Positions 17,493 through 26,138 of a DNA stretch of 27,720 bases are shown here, piece by piece (position 1 is the stretch's first letter; the number at the start of each line of letters is the position of its first letter). The notes beneath the pieces were generated by a model. The model was not told where the DNA came from. It ran no database searches and saw only the letters and a list, made by a program, of their open reading frames with translations. The stretch is from DASVDK01 sp036381125 [NCBI: Thermodesulfobacteriota bacterium] (GTDB lineage: Bacteria; DASVDK01): the NCBI GenBank assembly GCA_036381125.1, contig DASVDK010000376.1:1-27720 (forward strand), given 5' to 3'. The position numbers were made by a program, and so were the translations under genes.

Positions 17493-18977
17493 CTACCCAC
17501 CTCCCGCGAGCGCCTTGCGCAGGAGGTCGTTCACCACCTTCGGGTTGGCGCGTCCCTGCGTCGCTCGCATGACCTGCCCGACGAAGAAGCCGAAGAGCTT
17601 CTCCTTGCCGGCGCGATAGCCGGCCACCTGCTCGGGGTTCGCGGCGAGGATATCGGCGATGGTCTTCTCGAGCGCGGCGGTGTCCGACACCTGCGCGAGG
17701 CCCTTCGCCTCGACGATCGCCTCGGGGGCGGCCCCCGTGGCGTACATCTCCTCGAAGACCGCCTTGGCCGTGTTGCGGTTGATGGTGCCGCCGTCGATCA
17801 GCGCCAGGAGCGCCGCCAGCCGCTCCGGGGGGAGCGGCACCGCCGCGAGGTCCTTCAGGTCGGCGGCGTCGCGGCCGTCCTCCTTGAGCTTGCGGAGGAC
17901 CTCCCCCATGACCCAGTTGCTGGTCTCCTTGTAGAGCGCCGCGTCGGCCCCCTTGCCGTCTCGCGTCGCCGCGTAGGCCCGCGCCGCGGCCTCGAAGTAG
18001 TCGGCCAGGCCGCGCGACGCGGTGAGGACTCCGGCGTCGTAGGGGGGCAGGCCGTAGTCGCGCACGAAGCGGTCGCGCTTCTCGTCGGGCAGCTCCGGCA
18101 TGGCGCGCCGCACCTCGTCGATCCAGGCGGCCGACACCTCGAGCGGCAGGAGGTCCGGGTCGGGGAAGTACCGGTAATCGTGCGCGCTCTCCTTGCTGCG
18201 CATCGCCTGCGTCACGCCCCGGTCGGGATCGTAGAGGCGCGTCTCCTGCACGATCCGCTCGCCCGCGTCGACCGCCTTCGACTGCCGCACCACCTCGTAG
18301 GCGAGCGCCTCCTGGACGAAGCGGAAGGAGTTGAGGTTCTTGATCTCCACCTTCGTGCCGAACCCCTCGGACCCCTTCGGCCGGACCGAGACGTTCGCGT
18401 CGCAGCGGAAGTTGCCCTCCTCCATGTTCGCGTCCGAGACGTCGAGGTAGCGGAGCAACTCCCGCAGCCGCCGCAGGTAGGCGGAGGCCTCCTCGGCGCT
18501 GCGCAGGTCCGGCTCGGAGACGATCTCGAGCAGCGGCACGCCGGCCCGGTTGAAGTCGACGTAGGAGTAGGGACCGGAGAGGCCGGGCCACTCGTGGCTG
18601 CTCTTGCCGACGTCCTCCTCGATGTGCGCGCGGGTGATGCCGATGCGCTTGCCGTCCACCTCGATCCACCCGTTGCGGCAGATCGGCAGCTCGTACTGCG
18701 AGATCTGGTAGTTCTTCGGCATGTCCGGGTAGAAGTAGTGCTTCCGCGCGAACCGCGAGACCGGGGCGATCTCGCAGTGGAGCGCGAGCCCCACCCGCAT
18801 GGCCAGCTCGACCACCCGGCGGTTGAGCACCGGCAGGACGCCCGGAAGCCCGAGGCACACGGGGCAGACCTGCGTGTTGGGCGGGGCGCCGAACGTCGTG
18901 GGGCACCCGCACCAGATCTTCGTCCGGGTCTTGAGCTGCACGTGGACTTCGAGTCCGATGATCGCTTCGTACACCAT
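17493..18977 (-). CDS. gatB: Asp-tRNA(Asn)/Glu-tRNA(Gln) amidotransferase subunit B
   Basis: A 494-residue GatB, the kinase/tRNA-binding subunit of GatCAB. It activates Glu-tRNA(Gln) or Asp-tRNA(Asn) by phosphorylation before amidation. It shows [20 protein letters not shown] (residues 4-23), a Cys4 zinc site (C23, C25, C38, C41), [30 protein letters not shown] and [39 protein letters not shown] follows, and the YqeY-like helical tail ends in [13 protein letters not shown]. The ATG at 18977 comes one base after the epimerase stop. The presence of GatCAB implies indirect Gln-tRNA and/or Asn-tRNA synthesis. Confidence 0.97.
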   Translation of the reverse strand: MVYEAIIGLEVHVQLKTRTKIWCGCPTTFGAPPNTQVCPVCLGLPGVLPVLNRRVVELAMRVGLALHCEIAPVSRFARKHYFYPDMPKNYQISQYELPICRNGWIEVDGKRIGITRAHIEEDVGKSSHEWPGLSGPYSYVDFNRAGVPLLEIVSEPDLRSAEEASAYLRRLRELLRYLDVSDANMEEGNFRCDANVSVRPKGSEGFGTKVEIKNLNSFRFVQEALAYEVVRQSKAVDAGERIVQETRLYDPDRGVTQAMRSKESAHDYRYFPDPDLLPLEVSAAWIDEVRRAMPELPDEKRDRFVRDYGLPPYDAGVLTASRGLADYFEAAARAYAATRDGKGADAALYKETSNWVMGEVLRKLKEDGRDAADLKDLAAVPLPPERLAALLALIDGGTINRNTAKAVFEEMYATGAAPEAIVEAKGLAQVSDTAALEKTIADILAANPEQVAGYRAGKEKLFGFFVGQVMRATQGRANPKVVNDLLRKALAGGG

Positions 18978-18978
18978 G

Positions 18979-19929
18979 TCAGGACGGGTCCTCGAGCCAG
19001 CGGGCGAACCGGGCGAGGCCTTCCTCGATCGGCACCCGCGGCGTGTAGCCGAAGAGCCGGTGCGCCCGGCTCACGTCGGCACAGGTGATGGTGACGTCGC
19101 CCGGCTGGGCCGGGAGCCGCTCGACGAGGGCCGCCCGGCCGAGCTGCTGCTCGAGCATCGCCACCAGGTCGGCGAGCGACGTGGTGCGCGAGCCGCCGAG
19201 GTTCACGATCTCGTAGGGCTGCGGCCGGTCGAGCGCGGCCACGACGCCGTCGACGATGTCGTCGACGTAGGTGTAGTCGCGCCGCGACGAGCCGTCGCCG
19301 TAGAGCGTGACCGGGCGTCCCTCCCTGATCGCCCGCGCGAACTTGTGGATGGCCATCTCGGGCCGCTGCCTGGGGCCGTAGACCGTGAAGAACCGCAGGC
19401 AGGTCACCGGCAGGCCGTAGAGGTGGTGGTACGTGAAGCAGAGCTCCTCGTTGGCCTTCTTGGTGGCCGCGTAGGGGGACACCGGCCGATCGACCCGCAT
19501 GTCCTCGCGGAACGGCACCTCGCCCGACTCCCCGTACACCGACGAGGACGAGCCGAAGAGGAGGTTCTTCACGCCGCGGCGGCGCGCCACCTCGAGCACC
19601 ACCGTGGTGCCCAGACCGTTGACCGACTGGTAGAGGAGCGGCTCCTCGATCGAGGGGCGCACGCCGGCCCGCGCCGCCAGGTGGATGATCGCGTCGACGC
19701 CGTGCCGCGCCGCCAGGTCGTGCATGGCCGCCTCGTCGCGGATGTCCGCCTCGACGATCGTGCAGGCCGGATGCGCGGCGGCCCGGCGGATGTTGCGCCG
19801 CTTGACGGCCGGGTCGTAGAAGTCGTCGAAGTTGTCGACGACCACCACGCGCCGCCCGGCCGCGAGCAGGCGCTCCACGACGTGGCTGCCGATGAAGCCG
19901 GCCCCGCCGGTGACGAGCACGGCGCCCAC
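18979..19929 (-). CDS. NAD-dependent nucleotide-sugar epimerase (UDP-glucuronate 4-epimerase-like)
   Basis: A 316-residue extended short-chain dehydrogenase. It has the NAD-binding GGAGFIGSH (8-16), [15 protein letters not shown] (83-97), SSSSVYG (127-133), catalytic Tyr153-x3-Lys157 in [11 protein letters not shown] and [19 protein letters not shown] (179-197). The last motif is typical of UDP-glucuronate/galacturonate 4-epimerases, although UDP-glucose 4-epimerase or a related enzyme cannot be excluded. The product would feed polysaccharide or LPS synthesis. The start is a GTG at 19929, one base after the gatA stop (TGACGTG); no ATG is available. It is inserted between gatA and gatB with coupled junctions on both sides, so it must be co-transcribed with the amidotransferase. 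Confidence 0.92.
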   Translation of the reverse strand: MGAVLVTGGAGFIGSHVVERLLAAGRRVVVVDNFDDFYDPAVKRRNIRRAAAHPACTIVEADIRDEAAMHDLAARHGVDAIIHLAARAGVRPSIEEPLLYQSVNGLGTTVVLEVARRRGVKNLLFGSSSSVYGESGEVPFREDMRVDRPVSPYAATKKANEELCFTYHHLYGLPVTCLRFFTVYGPRQRPEMAIHKFARAIREGRPVTLYGDGSSRRDYTYVDDIVDGVVAALDRPQPYEIVNLGGSRTTSLADLVAMLEQQLGRAALVERLPAQPGDVTITCADVSRAHRLFGYTPRVPIEEGLARFARWLEDPS

Positions 19930-19930
19930 G

Positions 19931-21406
19931 TCAGCGCCTCGACGGCGGACGCCTGGCGTGGTGGTCCGTCTCGAGCTGATAGGCGTGCGCGGCGCGCAGC
20001 AGCCGCGGCTCCTCGAAGGCCGGGGCGACGAGCTGTGCGCCCACGGGGAGCCCCCCCGAGAAGCCGCAGGGCATCGAGAGGCCGGGCAGGCCCGCCAGGT
20101 TCACCGGGATCGTGTACACGTCGTTCAGGTACATCGTGAGCGGGTCGCCCGTCTTCTCGCCGAGGCGGAACGCCGGCGTCGGCGCCGTCGGCGTGAGGAG
20201 CAGGTCGGCCTTCGCGAACGCCTGCTCGAAGTCGCGGGCGATCAGGGTGCGGACCTGCGAGGCCTTGAGGTAGTAGGCGTCGTAGTAGCCGGAGGAGAGC
20301 GCGTAGGTGCCGATCAGGATGCGCCGCTTCACCTCCGCGCCGAAGCCCTCCGCCCGCGTCCGCTCGTACATGTCGAGGAGGTTCTCCGGGGCGGGCGTGC
20401 GGTAGCCGTAGCGCACGCCGTCGTATCGGGCGAGGTTCGACGACGCCTCGGCCGGCGCCACGATGTAGTAGGCGCAGATGCCCTGCATCGACGTCGGCAG
20501 CGACACGTCGACGAGGGTCGCCCCGAGCGACTCGAGGACCTTCCCCGCCTCGCGGACGAGGCGGGCCACCTCCGGGTCGAGCCCCTCGCCGAAGAACTCC
20601 CTCGGCAGGCCGATCCTGAGCCCCTTCGCCCCGCCCCGACCGGCGCGGACGAGCGCCTCGACCGTGTTCGGCACCGGCCGGTCGACCGAGGTCGAGTCGA
20701 GCGGGTCGTGCCCCGCGATGGCGTCGAGCAGGTACGCGCAGTCGAGGGCGCCGGCGCCGAAGGGGCCGGCCTGGTCGAGCGACGAGGCGAAGGCGATCAT
20801 CCCGTACCGGGAGACCCGACCGTAGGTCGGCTTGAGCCCGGTCACGCCGCAGAGGGCCGCCGGCTGCCGGATGGAGCCGCCCGTGTCGGTGCCGAGGGTG
20901 CCGCACGCTTCGCCAGCGGCCACGGCGGCGGCCGAGCCGCCGGAGGAGCCGCCCGGCGCCCGCTCGGGGTCCCAGGGGTTCCGGGTGGGGCCGAACGCCG
21001 AGTTCTCCGTCGACGACCCCATGGCGAACTCGTCCATGTTGAGCTTGCCGAGGAGCACGGCGCGCGCCGCCCTGAGGCGCGTCACGACCGTCGCGTCGTA
21101 CACCGGGACGTAGCGCTCGAGGATCTTCGATCCGCAGGTCGTGCGGACCCCCTTCGTGCAGAAGAGGTCCTTCACGGCCACCGGGACGCCGGCCAGGGGG
21201 GGCAGCGTGCGGCCCGCGGCCCGGTCGCGGTCGACCGCCTCGGCCTCGGCCAGCGCGGAGTCGGCCGTGACCGTCAGGTAGGCGTGCACGGTCGGCTCGA
21301 CCGCGCGGATGCGCTCGAGGAGCGCCTCGGTGAGCGCGCGCGCGGTCACCTCGCGCCGGGCGAGCCGGTCGGCCGCCTGCGCCAGCGACAGGTCGGCGAG
21401 GCTCAT
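19931..21406 (-). CDS. gatA: Asp-tRNA(Asn)/Glu-tRNA(Gln) amidotransferase subunit A
   Basis: A 491-residue amidase-signature enzyme that releases ammonia from glutamine for GatB. The Ser-cisSer-Lys triad sits at the standard positions: Lys79 (PVAVKDLF), Ser154 ([12 protein letters not shown]) and Ser178 ([12 protein letters not shown]). Other family segments are [49 protein letters not shown] and [11 protein letters not shown]. The ATG at 21406 overlaps the gatC stop by four bases (ATGA). A longer frame to 21697 runs through gatC and is rejected. Fully intact. Confidence 0.97.
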   Translation of the reverse strand: MSLADLSLAQAADRLARREVTARALTEALLERIRAVEPTVHAYLTVTADSALAEAEAVDRDRAAGRTLPPLAGVPVAVKDLFCTKGVRTTCGSKILERYVPVYDATVVTRLRAARAVLLGKLNMDEFAMGSSTENSAFGPTRNPWDPERAPGGSSGGSAAAVAAGEACGTLGTDTGGSIRQPAALCGVTGLKPTYGRVSRYGMIAFASSLDQAGPFGAGALDCAYLLDAIAGHDPLDSTSVDRPVPNTVEALVRAGRGGAKGLRIGLPREFFGEGLDPEVARLVREAGKVLESLGATLVDVSLPTSMQGICAYYIVAPAEASSNLARYDGVRYGYRTPAPENLLDMYERTRAEGFGAEVKRRILIGTYALSSGYYDAYYLKASQVRTLIARDFEQAFAKADLLLTPTAPTPAFRLGEKTGDPLTMYLNDVYTIPVNLAGLPGLSMPCGFSGGLPVGAQLVAPAFEEPRLLRAAHAYQLETDHHARRPPSRR

Positions 21407-21693
21407 TCGATCACCTTCGGCACCCGGAAGACCGGCCCCGACGCATCCGGCGCGTTCGAGAGCGCCTCCTCGCGGGAGAGGCAGGGGCGCGGCTCGTCGT
21501 CCCGCATCGGGGTGGCGCCCGGCACCGCGGTCATCGTGGGCGGCACGCCGGTGGTGTCGAGCGCCTTCATCTGGTCGACGTACTCGAGGATGCGGGCAAG
21601 CTGACCGGCCAGGGCCGCCCGCTCGGTGGGCGGCAGGTGGATGCGCGCGAGGCTCGAGACGTGGATCAAGGTGGCTTCCCAGTCGGTGCTCAC
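21403..21693 (-). CDS. gatC: Asp-tRNA(Asn)/Glu-tRNA(Gln) amidotransferase subunit C
   Basis: A 96-residue GatC, the small subunit that wraps and stabilises GatA/GatB. It reads [20 protein letters not shown] near the N-terminus, then [40 protein letters not shown] and the conserved end FRVPKVIE. The start is a GTG at 21693, directly abutting the stop of the PilZ gene (TGAGTG). GGAGGT lies five bases upstream within that gene. It overlaps gatA by four bases. Length and motifs are typical. Confidence 0.96.
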   Translation of the reverse strand: MSTDWEATLIHVSSLARIHLPPTERAALAGQLARILEYVDQMKALDTTGVPPTMTAVPGATPMRDDEPRPCLSREEALSNAPDASGPVFRVPKVIE

Positions 21694-22098
21694 TCACGAC
21701 CTCCGGTTCTGGGCGATGAAGTCGAGAATCGCCCGGCGGTCGGCGTCGGCGATCTGCGTGAACGCGACGCCGCAGCGGTACTCGTCGGGCACCCCCTGCG
21801 TCGTCAGGTCGGCCCAGACCACCACCGCGTCCGCGCGCACGCCGCGCGGCGCGCGGCGGCCCGCGGTCGACAGCGCGCGGTCGTCCGGGAGGTAGACGGT
21901 CAACGAGAGGGGCGTGCCGACCTCGAGCGGCGCCGGCAGCACGAGGAGCAGCCCTCCGCCGCCGAGCGTCCTGAGCGCCGTCGTCCGGGGGTCACCGCCC
22001 GGCAGGACGACGTACTCGACCGGCAGCGACACGTCGAGGCGCGGGTGCTGGCGCCGCTGCAACGATGCCACGCCCCAGCGTGCGTCCTCGTCGGCCAT
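21694..22098 (-). CDS. PilZ domain protein with degenerate c-di-GMP motif
   Basis: A 134-residue single PilZ domain. The first c-di-GMP motif RxxxR is present ([10 protein letters not shown]16/R20). The beta-barrel strands [29 protein letters not shown] and [16 protein letters not shown] follow, then [20 protein letters not shown], typical of PilZ C-termini. The second motif, normally D/N-x-S-x-x-G, reads TLGGGG (44-49), so the Asp/Asn and Ser are missing and binding may be weak or lost. The start at 22098 has AGGGGG upstream; a start at 22119 is possible. It is the first gene after a good promoter and is coupled to gatC. Role unknown. Confidence 0.82.
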   Translation of the reverse strand: MADEDARWGVASLQRRQHPRLDVSLPVEYVVLPGGDPRTTALRTLGGGGLLLVLPAPLEVGTPLSLTVYLPDDRALSTAGRRAPRGVRADAVVVWADLTTQGVPDEYRCGVAFTQIADADRRAILDFIAQNRRS

Positions 22099-22194
22099 GC
22101 GCGACCCCCTCGCCGTCACCCTCTCGCCCGACGGACCGCTCTGCTCGGCCGGCTCGATGCCGCTCCGCGGAGGGCGTTGCTCGAAAAGTCAGAA

Positions 22195-22224
22195 AGTATA
22201 GCAGGGTCGGGAGCTTAAGGGCAA
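22195..22224 (-). promoter_or_regulatory. Sigma70-type promoter of the pilZ-gatCA-epimerase-gatB-asmA operon
   Basis: On the minus strand, TTGCCC (complement of 22219-22224, overlapping the end of the EamA gene) lies 18 bases from TATACT (complement of 22195-22200). The region is markedly AT-rich for this window. The predicted start near 22188 gives a leader of about 90 bases. A 10-bp palindrome CTCCGCGGAG at 22163-22172 in the early leader could be an operator. Confidence 0.65.
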
Positions 22225-23213
22225 TTGGGGGCGCCGGCCGGGGCGGCGGGGCGCGCGGCCGAGACGAGCGCCACCCCGGCGACGATCGCCAGGATGCCGA
22301 GCGCCTGGCTGGCCGACACCCGCTCGCCGAGCGTCAGCGCGAGGAGGCCGGCGGTGAAGACCGGTTCGGCGGCGCCCACGACCGCCGTGCGCGCCGCGCC
22401 GAGCCGGCGCATGCCGATCATGAGCAGGGCGAGCGGCGCCGCCGTGGCGGCCACCGACATGAGACCGGCCGCCTGCAGGAGCGGCAGGAGGGGCGGCGGC
22501 GAGCCGCCCGCCGCGAGGCGCAGGACCAGGAACAGGAGGGCGCAGCCGAGCATCGAGTAGCCGGCCACCGCGAGCGGATCGGTCCGCGCGAGGACCCGCT
22601 GGCCGGCCAGCACGTAGGTCGAGTAGGACAGCGCCGCGCCGAGGGAGAGGAGCAGCCCGGCCGGCGGGCGCCCCCCCCGAGCGCCGTCGAGGAGGCCGGC
22701 GGCCAGGGCCGCGCCGCCCACGGCCAGCGCGAGGGCCGCCGCCCGCCGGGCGCCGAGCGGCTCGCGGAACAGGAGCGACGTGCCGAGCGCGACCCAGAGC
22801 GGGAAGGTGAAGTAGAGGGCCGAGAAGACCGCGCCGTCGGTGATGCGCAGGGCGAGGAAGGCGAGGAGCGACGGGGTCCCGTATCCCGCGGCGCCCATCG
22901 CCAGGAGGCGCGCCACCTCGCGCGGCGGCCGCGCGAGCGCCGCGCGGTCGCGCACCGCGCAGGCGACGAGCAGGATCGGCGCGGCCAGGCCGAAGCGGGC
23001 CGCGAGGAGCGAGAGCGGGTCGAGGCCCGCCCGGAAGCCGAGCTTCGCCCAGAGCGCGAGCGACCCGAAGCCGAGCGCCGAGAGGAGGACACAGGCCGTG
23101 GCCCATCCCGGCGGAGACTTCGCGAGGTGCGTGTACGCCATGTCGGCGGCGAGCGTCTCCGTGCGTCCCGCGGACTCCCGACCCGACACGGTCGGTGCCC
23201 GTCGGCCCGTCAT
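22215..23213 (-). CDS. EamA/DMT superfamily permease
   Basis: A 332-residue, about ten-helix membrane protein made of two EamA repeats. Hydrophobic segments begin at ACVLLSALGFGSLALWAKLG and continue through LLAARFGLAAPILLVACAV, FSALYFTFPLWVALGTSLLF, AAALALAVGGAALAAGLLDG, AGYSMLGCALLFLVLRLAAG and ALGILAIVAGVALVSAA. GAAEPVFTAGLLALTLGERV is the typical EP...LGE motif of the second repeat. Members export or import small metabolites; the substrate cannot be predicted. The ATG at 23213 overlaps the uvrD stop by four bases (ATGA). An ATG at 23141 (308 aa) fits the usual family length better and is a real alternative, since the extra 24 residues are hydrophilic. It probably shares the uvrD transcript. 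Confidence 0.88.
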   Translation of the reverse strand: MTGRRAPTVSGRESAGRTETLAADMAYTHLAKSPPGWATACVLLSALGFGSLALWAKLGFRAGLDPLSLLAARFGLAAPILLVACAVRDRAALARPPREVARLLAMGAAGYGTPSLLAFLALRITDGAVFSALYFTFPLWVALGTSLLFREPLGARRAAALALAVGGAALAAGLLDGARGGRPPAGLLLSLGAALSYSTYVLAGQRVLARTDPLAVAGYSMLGCALLFLVLRLAAGGSPPPLLPLLQAAGLMSVAATAAPLALLMIGMRRLGAARTAVVGAAEPVFTAGLLALTLGERVSASQALGILAIVAGVALVSAARPAAPAGAPNCP

Positions 23214-26008
23214 GCCTCGACGACGCGCAGGCTCGGGTGACCGGCCGCGAGGGTGCGCACGCCGGCCTTCGCGAACCGGACGACGACGCGCGACCCGTCG
23301 GTCGCCTCCACGACGCCGTCGCCGAAGGTGGTGTGGTGGACGCGGGTCCCCTTGCGCAGGCCCGGCGACCCGACGTCGACCGGCGCGTCGTCGTCCCACG
23401 GCGGGTCGTCGTACTCGATGTCGTCGCGCACCACGCGAGGCGCGAAGCCCCGCAGGCCCCGGATGATCGGCGCCGACACCGGGCCGCGCGGCGCGGCCCC
23501 GAACCGGGGCAGCTCGGCGCGCTCGCGCACGAGGAGCCGCGGCGGGATCTCGGTGAGGAAACGCGAGGGGATGGTGGGCGCCGGCTCGCCGCCGTAGAGC
23601 CGCCGGCGCCGGGCGCTCGTGAGGACGAGGAGCTGCCGCGCGCGCGTCATCCCGACGTAGCAGAGGCGCCGCTCCTCCTCGAGCTCCTCGTGGCTCTCGA
23701 GGCTGCGCGAGTGGGGGAAGAGCCCCTCCTCGAGCCCCACGAGGAAGACCAGGGGGAACTCGAGGCCCTTGGCGTTGTGCATGGTCATGAGGGCCAGCAC
23801 GCCGGCCGGCATGGCCGGATCGCCGCCGGTGGGCGTCGCGGTGTCGGCCGAGGTGGCGAGCGCGGCCGCGTCGAGGAAGGCCTCCACCGATGCGCCCTGC
23901 CCGCGCTCGGCCGCCTGCCGCGCGCCCGCGATCAGCTCGCGCACGTTCTCGAGCCGTCCCTGCGCCTCGACCGACTGCTCGGCCTCGAGCGCGGCCACGT
24001 AGCCGCTCTCGGTCGCCACCGCCTCGAGGACGTCGGCCGCGGACGCGCTACGCGCCTTCTCGGCGAGCCGCTCGCGCAGGTCGACGAACTCCGCGAGCGC
24101 CTTGCGAGCTGCCGTCCCCAGGGCCGGCGGTCCCCCCTGGCCCTGCCCGTCCTCGCCCCGCGCGGCCGCGACGATCGCGCCCCAGAGGGTGCCCCCCGAG
24201 GCCTCGGCCGCCCGGACGAGCCGGTCGAGCGTCGTCTTGCCGATGCCGCGCGGCGGGGTGTTGACGATGCGAAGGAGGGACACGGAGTCGGCCGGGTTCA
24301 CGAGGACCTTGAGGTAGGCGAGGAGGTCCTTCACCTCGGCCCGGTCGTAGAACCGGACGCCGCCGATGATGACGTACGGCACCTTGCGGCGGCGCAGCTC
24401 CTCCTCGAGGGCGCGCGACTGCGCGTTCACCCGGTAGAAGACCGCGGCGTCCTCGAGCCTGAGGCCTCTGGCGCGCGTCTCCTCGAGGATCGTCCGGACG
24501 ACGTAGGCGGCCTCGTCCGCCTCGTCGGCCGCCTCGTAGTGGCGAGGCGGCTCGCCTCCGGCCTGCGCCGTCCAGAGGCGCTTGCCCTTGCGCCCGCGGT
24601 TGTGCTCCACGACGGCGCCGGCCGCGTCGAGGATGGCCTGCGTGGACCGGTAGTTCTGCTCGAGCTTCACGACGGCGGCGCCCGGGTAGTCGCGCTCGAA
24701 GTCGAGGATGTTCCGGATGTCGGCGCCGCGCCAGCGGTAGATCGAGTTGTGCACGACCAGCCCGCCGGCCACGTAGTTGCGCGCCCCGGGCACCGAGAGG
24801 TCCACGACCTCTCCGTCGTAGCCCTCGACCGTGCGGCTCTCGACCGTGTCCTCGACGATGCGCCCGTCGGCATCGCAGGCGGCGAGCGGCACGCCGACCT
24901 GCACGGCGGCCAGCGGGATCACCCAGAGGTTCGGGATGGGCGACGGCTCCCCGTACCCGCCCCGGGGCTCGAGGCCGGGCGATCGCGCGGGGGCGGCCTG
25001 CACGCCGACGTAGACCGGGGGGCGGGTCGTGAAGACCAGGTGGTTCGGCGTGCCCCGCAGGTAGCGGCCTCCCCGCGTGGCGATGCTCACGAGCGCGCCG
25101 TCGTGCGACCGGACGAACCGGTGGTCGACCACGGCAACCCCCGTGCCGTCGCCCCCCGCGGCCACGCGCACGGCGTCGCCCGGGTGGACGTCGCGGATCG
25201 CGCGCGGCCGACCGTCGGCCCCGAGGACCGGCGTGTCGGGCGGCAGGCACTGGTCGTCGTCGCCCACGACGCAGAGGTTGCCGGCGGCCGCGGCGAGCAG
25301 GCGGACCAGGCGGTACTGGACGCGGTTGGTGTCCTGGTACTCGTCCACGTGGACGTAGCGCGCCCGCCGCTGGTAGCGCGCCGCCAGGTCGGGGTGGCGC
25401 TCGAGCGCCTCGAGGGCGAGGAGGAGGAGGTCGCCGAAGTCCATGGCGCCGTTGGCGGCGAGCATCTGCTGGTACCTGGCGTAGACCTTCGCGACCTTCT
25501 CGTCGATGAAGTCGTGCGGCCGCGCGGCGAAGGCGCGCGGGGAGAGCCCCTCGTTCTTCGCCTGGTCGATGCGCGCGGCGATCTGGCGCAACGGGAAGAG
25601 CTTCTCGTTGATGTTCAGCTCCCGGCAGGCGTCGCGCAGGACCGCCGCCTGATCGGCCTCGTCGTAGACGGTGAACGTGCGCGGCAGCCCGACCCGCTCG
25701 GCGCTCTCGCGCAGGATCCGCAGGCACGCCGAGTGGAAGGTGCCCATCCAGACCCGGCTCGCCTCGGGCCCGAGGAGCCCCGAGAGGCGCTCGCGCATCT
25801 CGCCCGCGGCCTTGTTGGTGAACGTGAGCGCCAGCACCTCGTCGGGGCGCGCCAGCCCAGACCGGATGATGTGGGCGATGCGGTAGGTGAGGACGCGCGT
25901 CTTGCCCGAACCCGCGCCGGCAAGGATGAGGAGCGGCCCCTCCGTGGCCTCCACGGCGGCGCGTTGCTCGGGGTTGAGGGCCGAGGCGAGATCGAGCATG
26001 GCGGTCAT
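23210..26008 (-). CDS. UvrD/PcrA/Rep-type ATP-dependent DNA helicase precursor, interrupted by an intein
   Basis: A 932-residue precursor; removing residues 254-421 leaves a 764-residue SF1A helicase of normal PcrA/UvrD length. Motifs in order are the Q motif LNPEQRAAVE (11-20), Walker A GAGSGKT (31-37), Ia TFTNKAAGEM, II VDEYQDTN (221-228) and III GDDDQ...SIYRWRGAD (split by the intein). IV is NYRSTQ, V is MTMHNAKGLEFPLVFLVGLE and VI is ERRLCYVGMTRARQ. A C-terminal Tudor-like PcrA tail follows (GTRVHHTTFGDGVV). It unwinds DNA 3'-5' in repair, replication restart and transcription-coupled repair. ATG 26008 has no Shine-Dalgarno sequence. A TACAAT box overlapping it would favour the ATG at 25999. 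The gene overlaps the EamA gene by four bases. Helicase assignment is very secure. Confidence 0.95.
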   Translation of the reverse strand: MTAMLDLASALNPEQRAAVEATEGPLLILAGAGSGKTRVLTYRIAHIIRSGLARPDEVLALTFTNKAAGEMRERLSGLLGPEASRVWMGTFHSACLRILRESAERVGLPRTFTVYDEADQAAVLRDACRELNINEKLFPLRQIAARIDQAKNEGLSPRAFAARPHDFIDEKVAKVYARYQQMLAANGAMDFGDLLLLALEALERHPDLAARYQRRARYVHVDEYQDTNRVQYRLVRLLAAAAGNLCVVGDDDQCLPPDTPVLGADGRPRAIRDVHPGDAVRVAAGGDGTGVAVVDHRFVRSHDGALVSIATRGGRYLRGTPNHLVFTTRPPVYVGVQAAPARSPGLEPRGGYGEPSPIPNLWVIPLAAVQVGVPLAACDADGRIVEDTVESRTVEGYDGEVVDLSVPGARNYVAGGLVVHNSIYRWRGADIRNILDFERDYPGAAVVKLEQNYRSTQAILDAAGAVVEHNRGRKGKRLWTAQAGGEPPRHYEAADEADEAAYVVRTILEETRARGLRLEDAAVFYRVNAQSRALEEELRRRKVPYVIIGGVRFYDRAEVKDLLAYLKVLVNPADSVSLLRIVNTPPRGIGKTTLDRLVRAAEASGGTLWGAIVAAARGEDGQGQGGPPALGTAARKALAEFVDLRERLAEKARSASAADVLEAVATESGYVAALEAEQSVEAQGRLENVRELIAGARQAAERGQGASVEAFLDAAALATSADTATPTGGDPAMPAGVLALMTMHNAKGLEFPLVFLVGLEEGLFPHSRSLESHEELEEERRLCYVGMTRARQLLVLTSARRRRLYGGEPAPTIPSRFLTEIPPRLLVRERAELPRFGAAPRGPVSAPIIRGLRGFAPRVVRDDIEYDDPPWDDDAPVDVGSPGLRKGTRVHHTTFGDGVVEATDGSRVVVRFAKAGVRTLAAGHPSLRVVEA
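24746..25249 (-). other. Mini-intein (168 aa) inside helicase motif III of UvrD/PcrA
   Basis: The helicase motif GDDDQ-SIYRWRGAD is split between Gln253 and Ser by an in-frame 168-residue insert. Splicing blocks are visible. Block A starts at Cys1 (CLPPDTPVLGADG), with VHPGDAV nearby. Block B is RGTPNHLVF with Thr67 and His70 (TxxH). Block F is YDGEVVDLSVPGARNYVAGG with Asp150, and block G is LVVHN followed by Ser+1 of the helicase. About 50 residues lie between the Hint halves and no LAGLIDADG or HNH motif is visible, so it is a mini-intein without a homing endonuclease. The His usual in block F (HNF/HNY) is Arg157. Base composition matches the host gene, suggesting long residence. Confidence 0.93.
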
Positions 26009-26012
26009 TGTA
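26007..26012 (-). promoter_or_regulatory. Possible -10 box of uvrD
   Basis: On the minus strand TACAAT overlaps the first possible start codon and lies seven bases before the second in-frame ATG (25999). There is no matching -35 at 16-18 bases. If used, it would give a leaderless mRNA beginning at the fourth codon of the longest frame. Confidence 0.3.
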
Positions 26013-26083
26013 CCCGGGCGATCAAGGAGGGCGGCGCCTGCAGGCCACGCCGGCGATGGATCGCGTACGGACCCTCCTCTCGC

Positions 26084-26113
26084 TTGCTGCCGTGGGGACC
26101 GATGCTCTAGACT
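26084..26113 (+). promoter_or_regulatory. Possible promoter of the sensor gene
   Basis: TTGCTG (26084-26089) and TAGACT (26108-26113) are separated by 18 bases. They lie 25 bases upstream of the proposed GTG start, in the 130-base divergent interval with uvrD. The matches are weak (3/6 and 4/6). Confidence 0.25.
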
Positions 26114-26138
26114 CCTCCAGCGATCGGGACGCCCGCGC

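Noticed and set aside
22201-23399. Longer start for the EamA permease upstream of 23213
   Set aside because: The extra residues are antisense-like and Arg-rich and overlap the end of uvrD far beyond a coupling overlap.
24746-25249. Interruption of the helicase as a frameshift, assembly error or novel helicase domain
   Set aside because: The insert is in frame, exactly splits a universally conserved motif, and bears intein residues at both ends.
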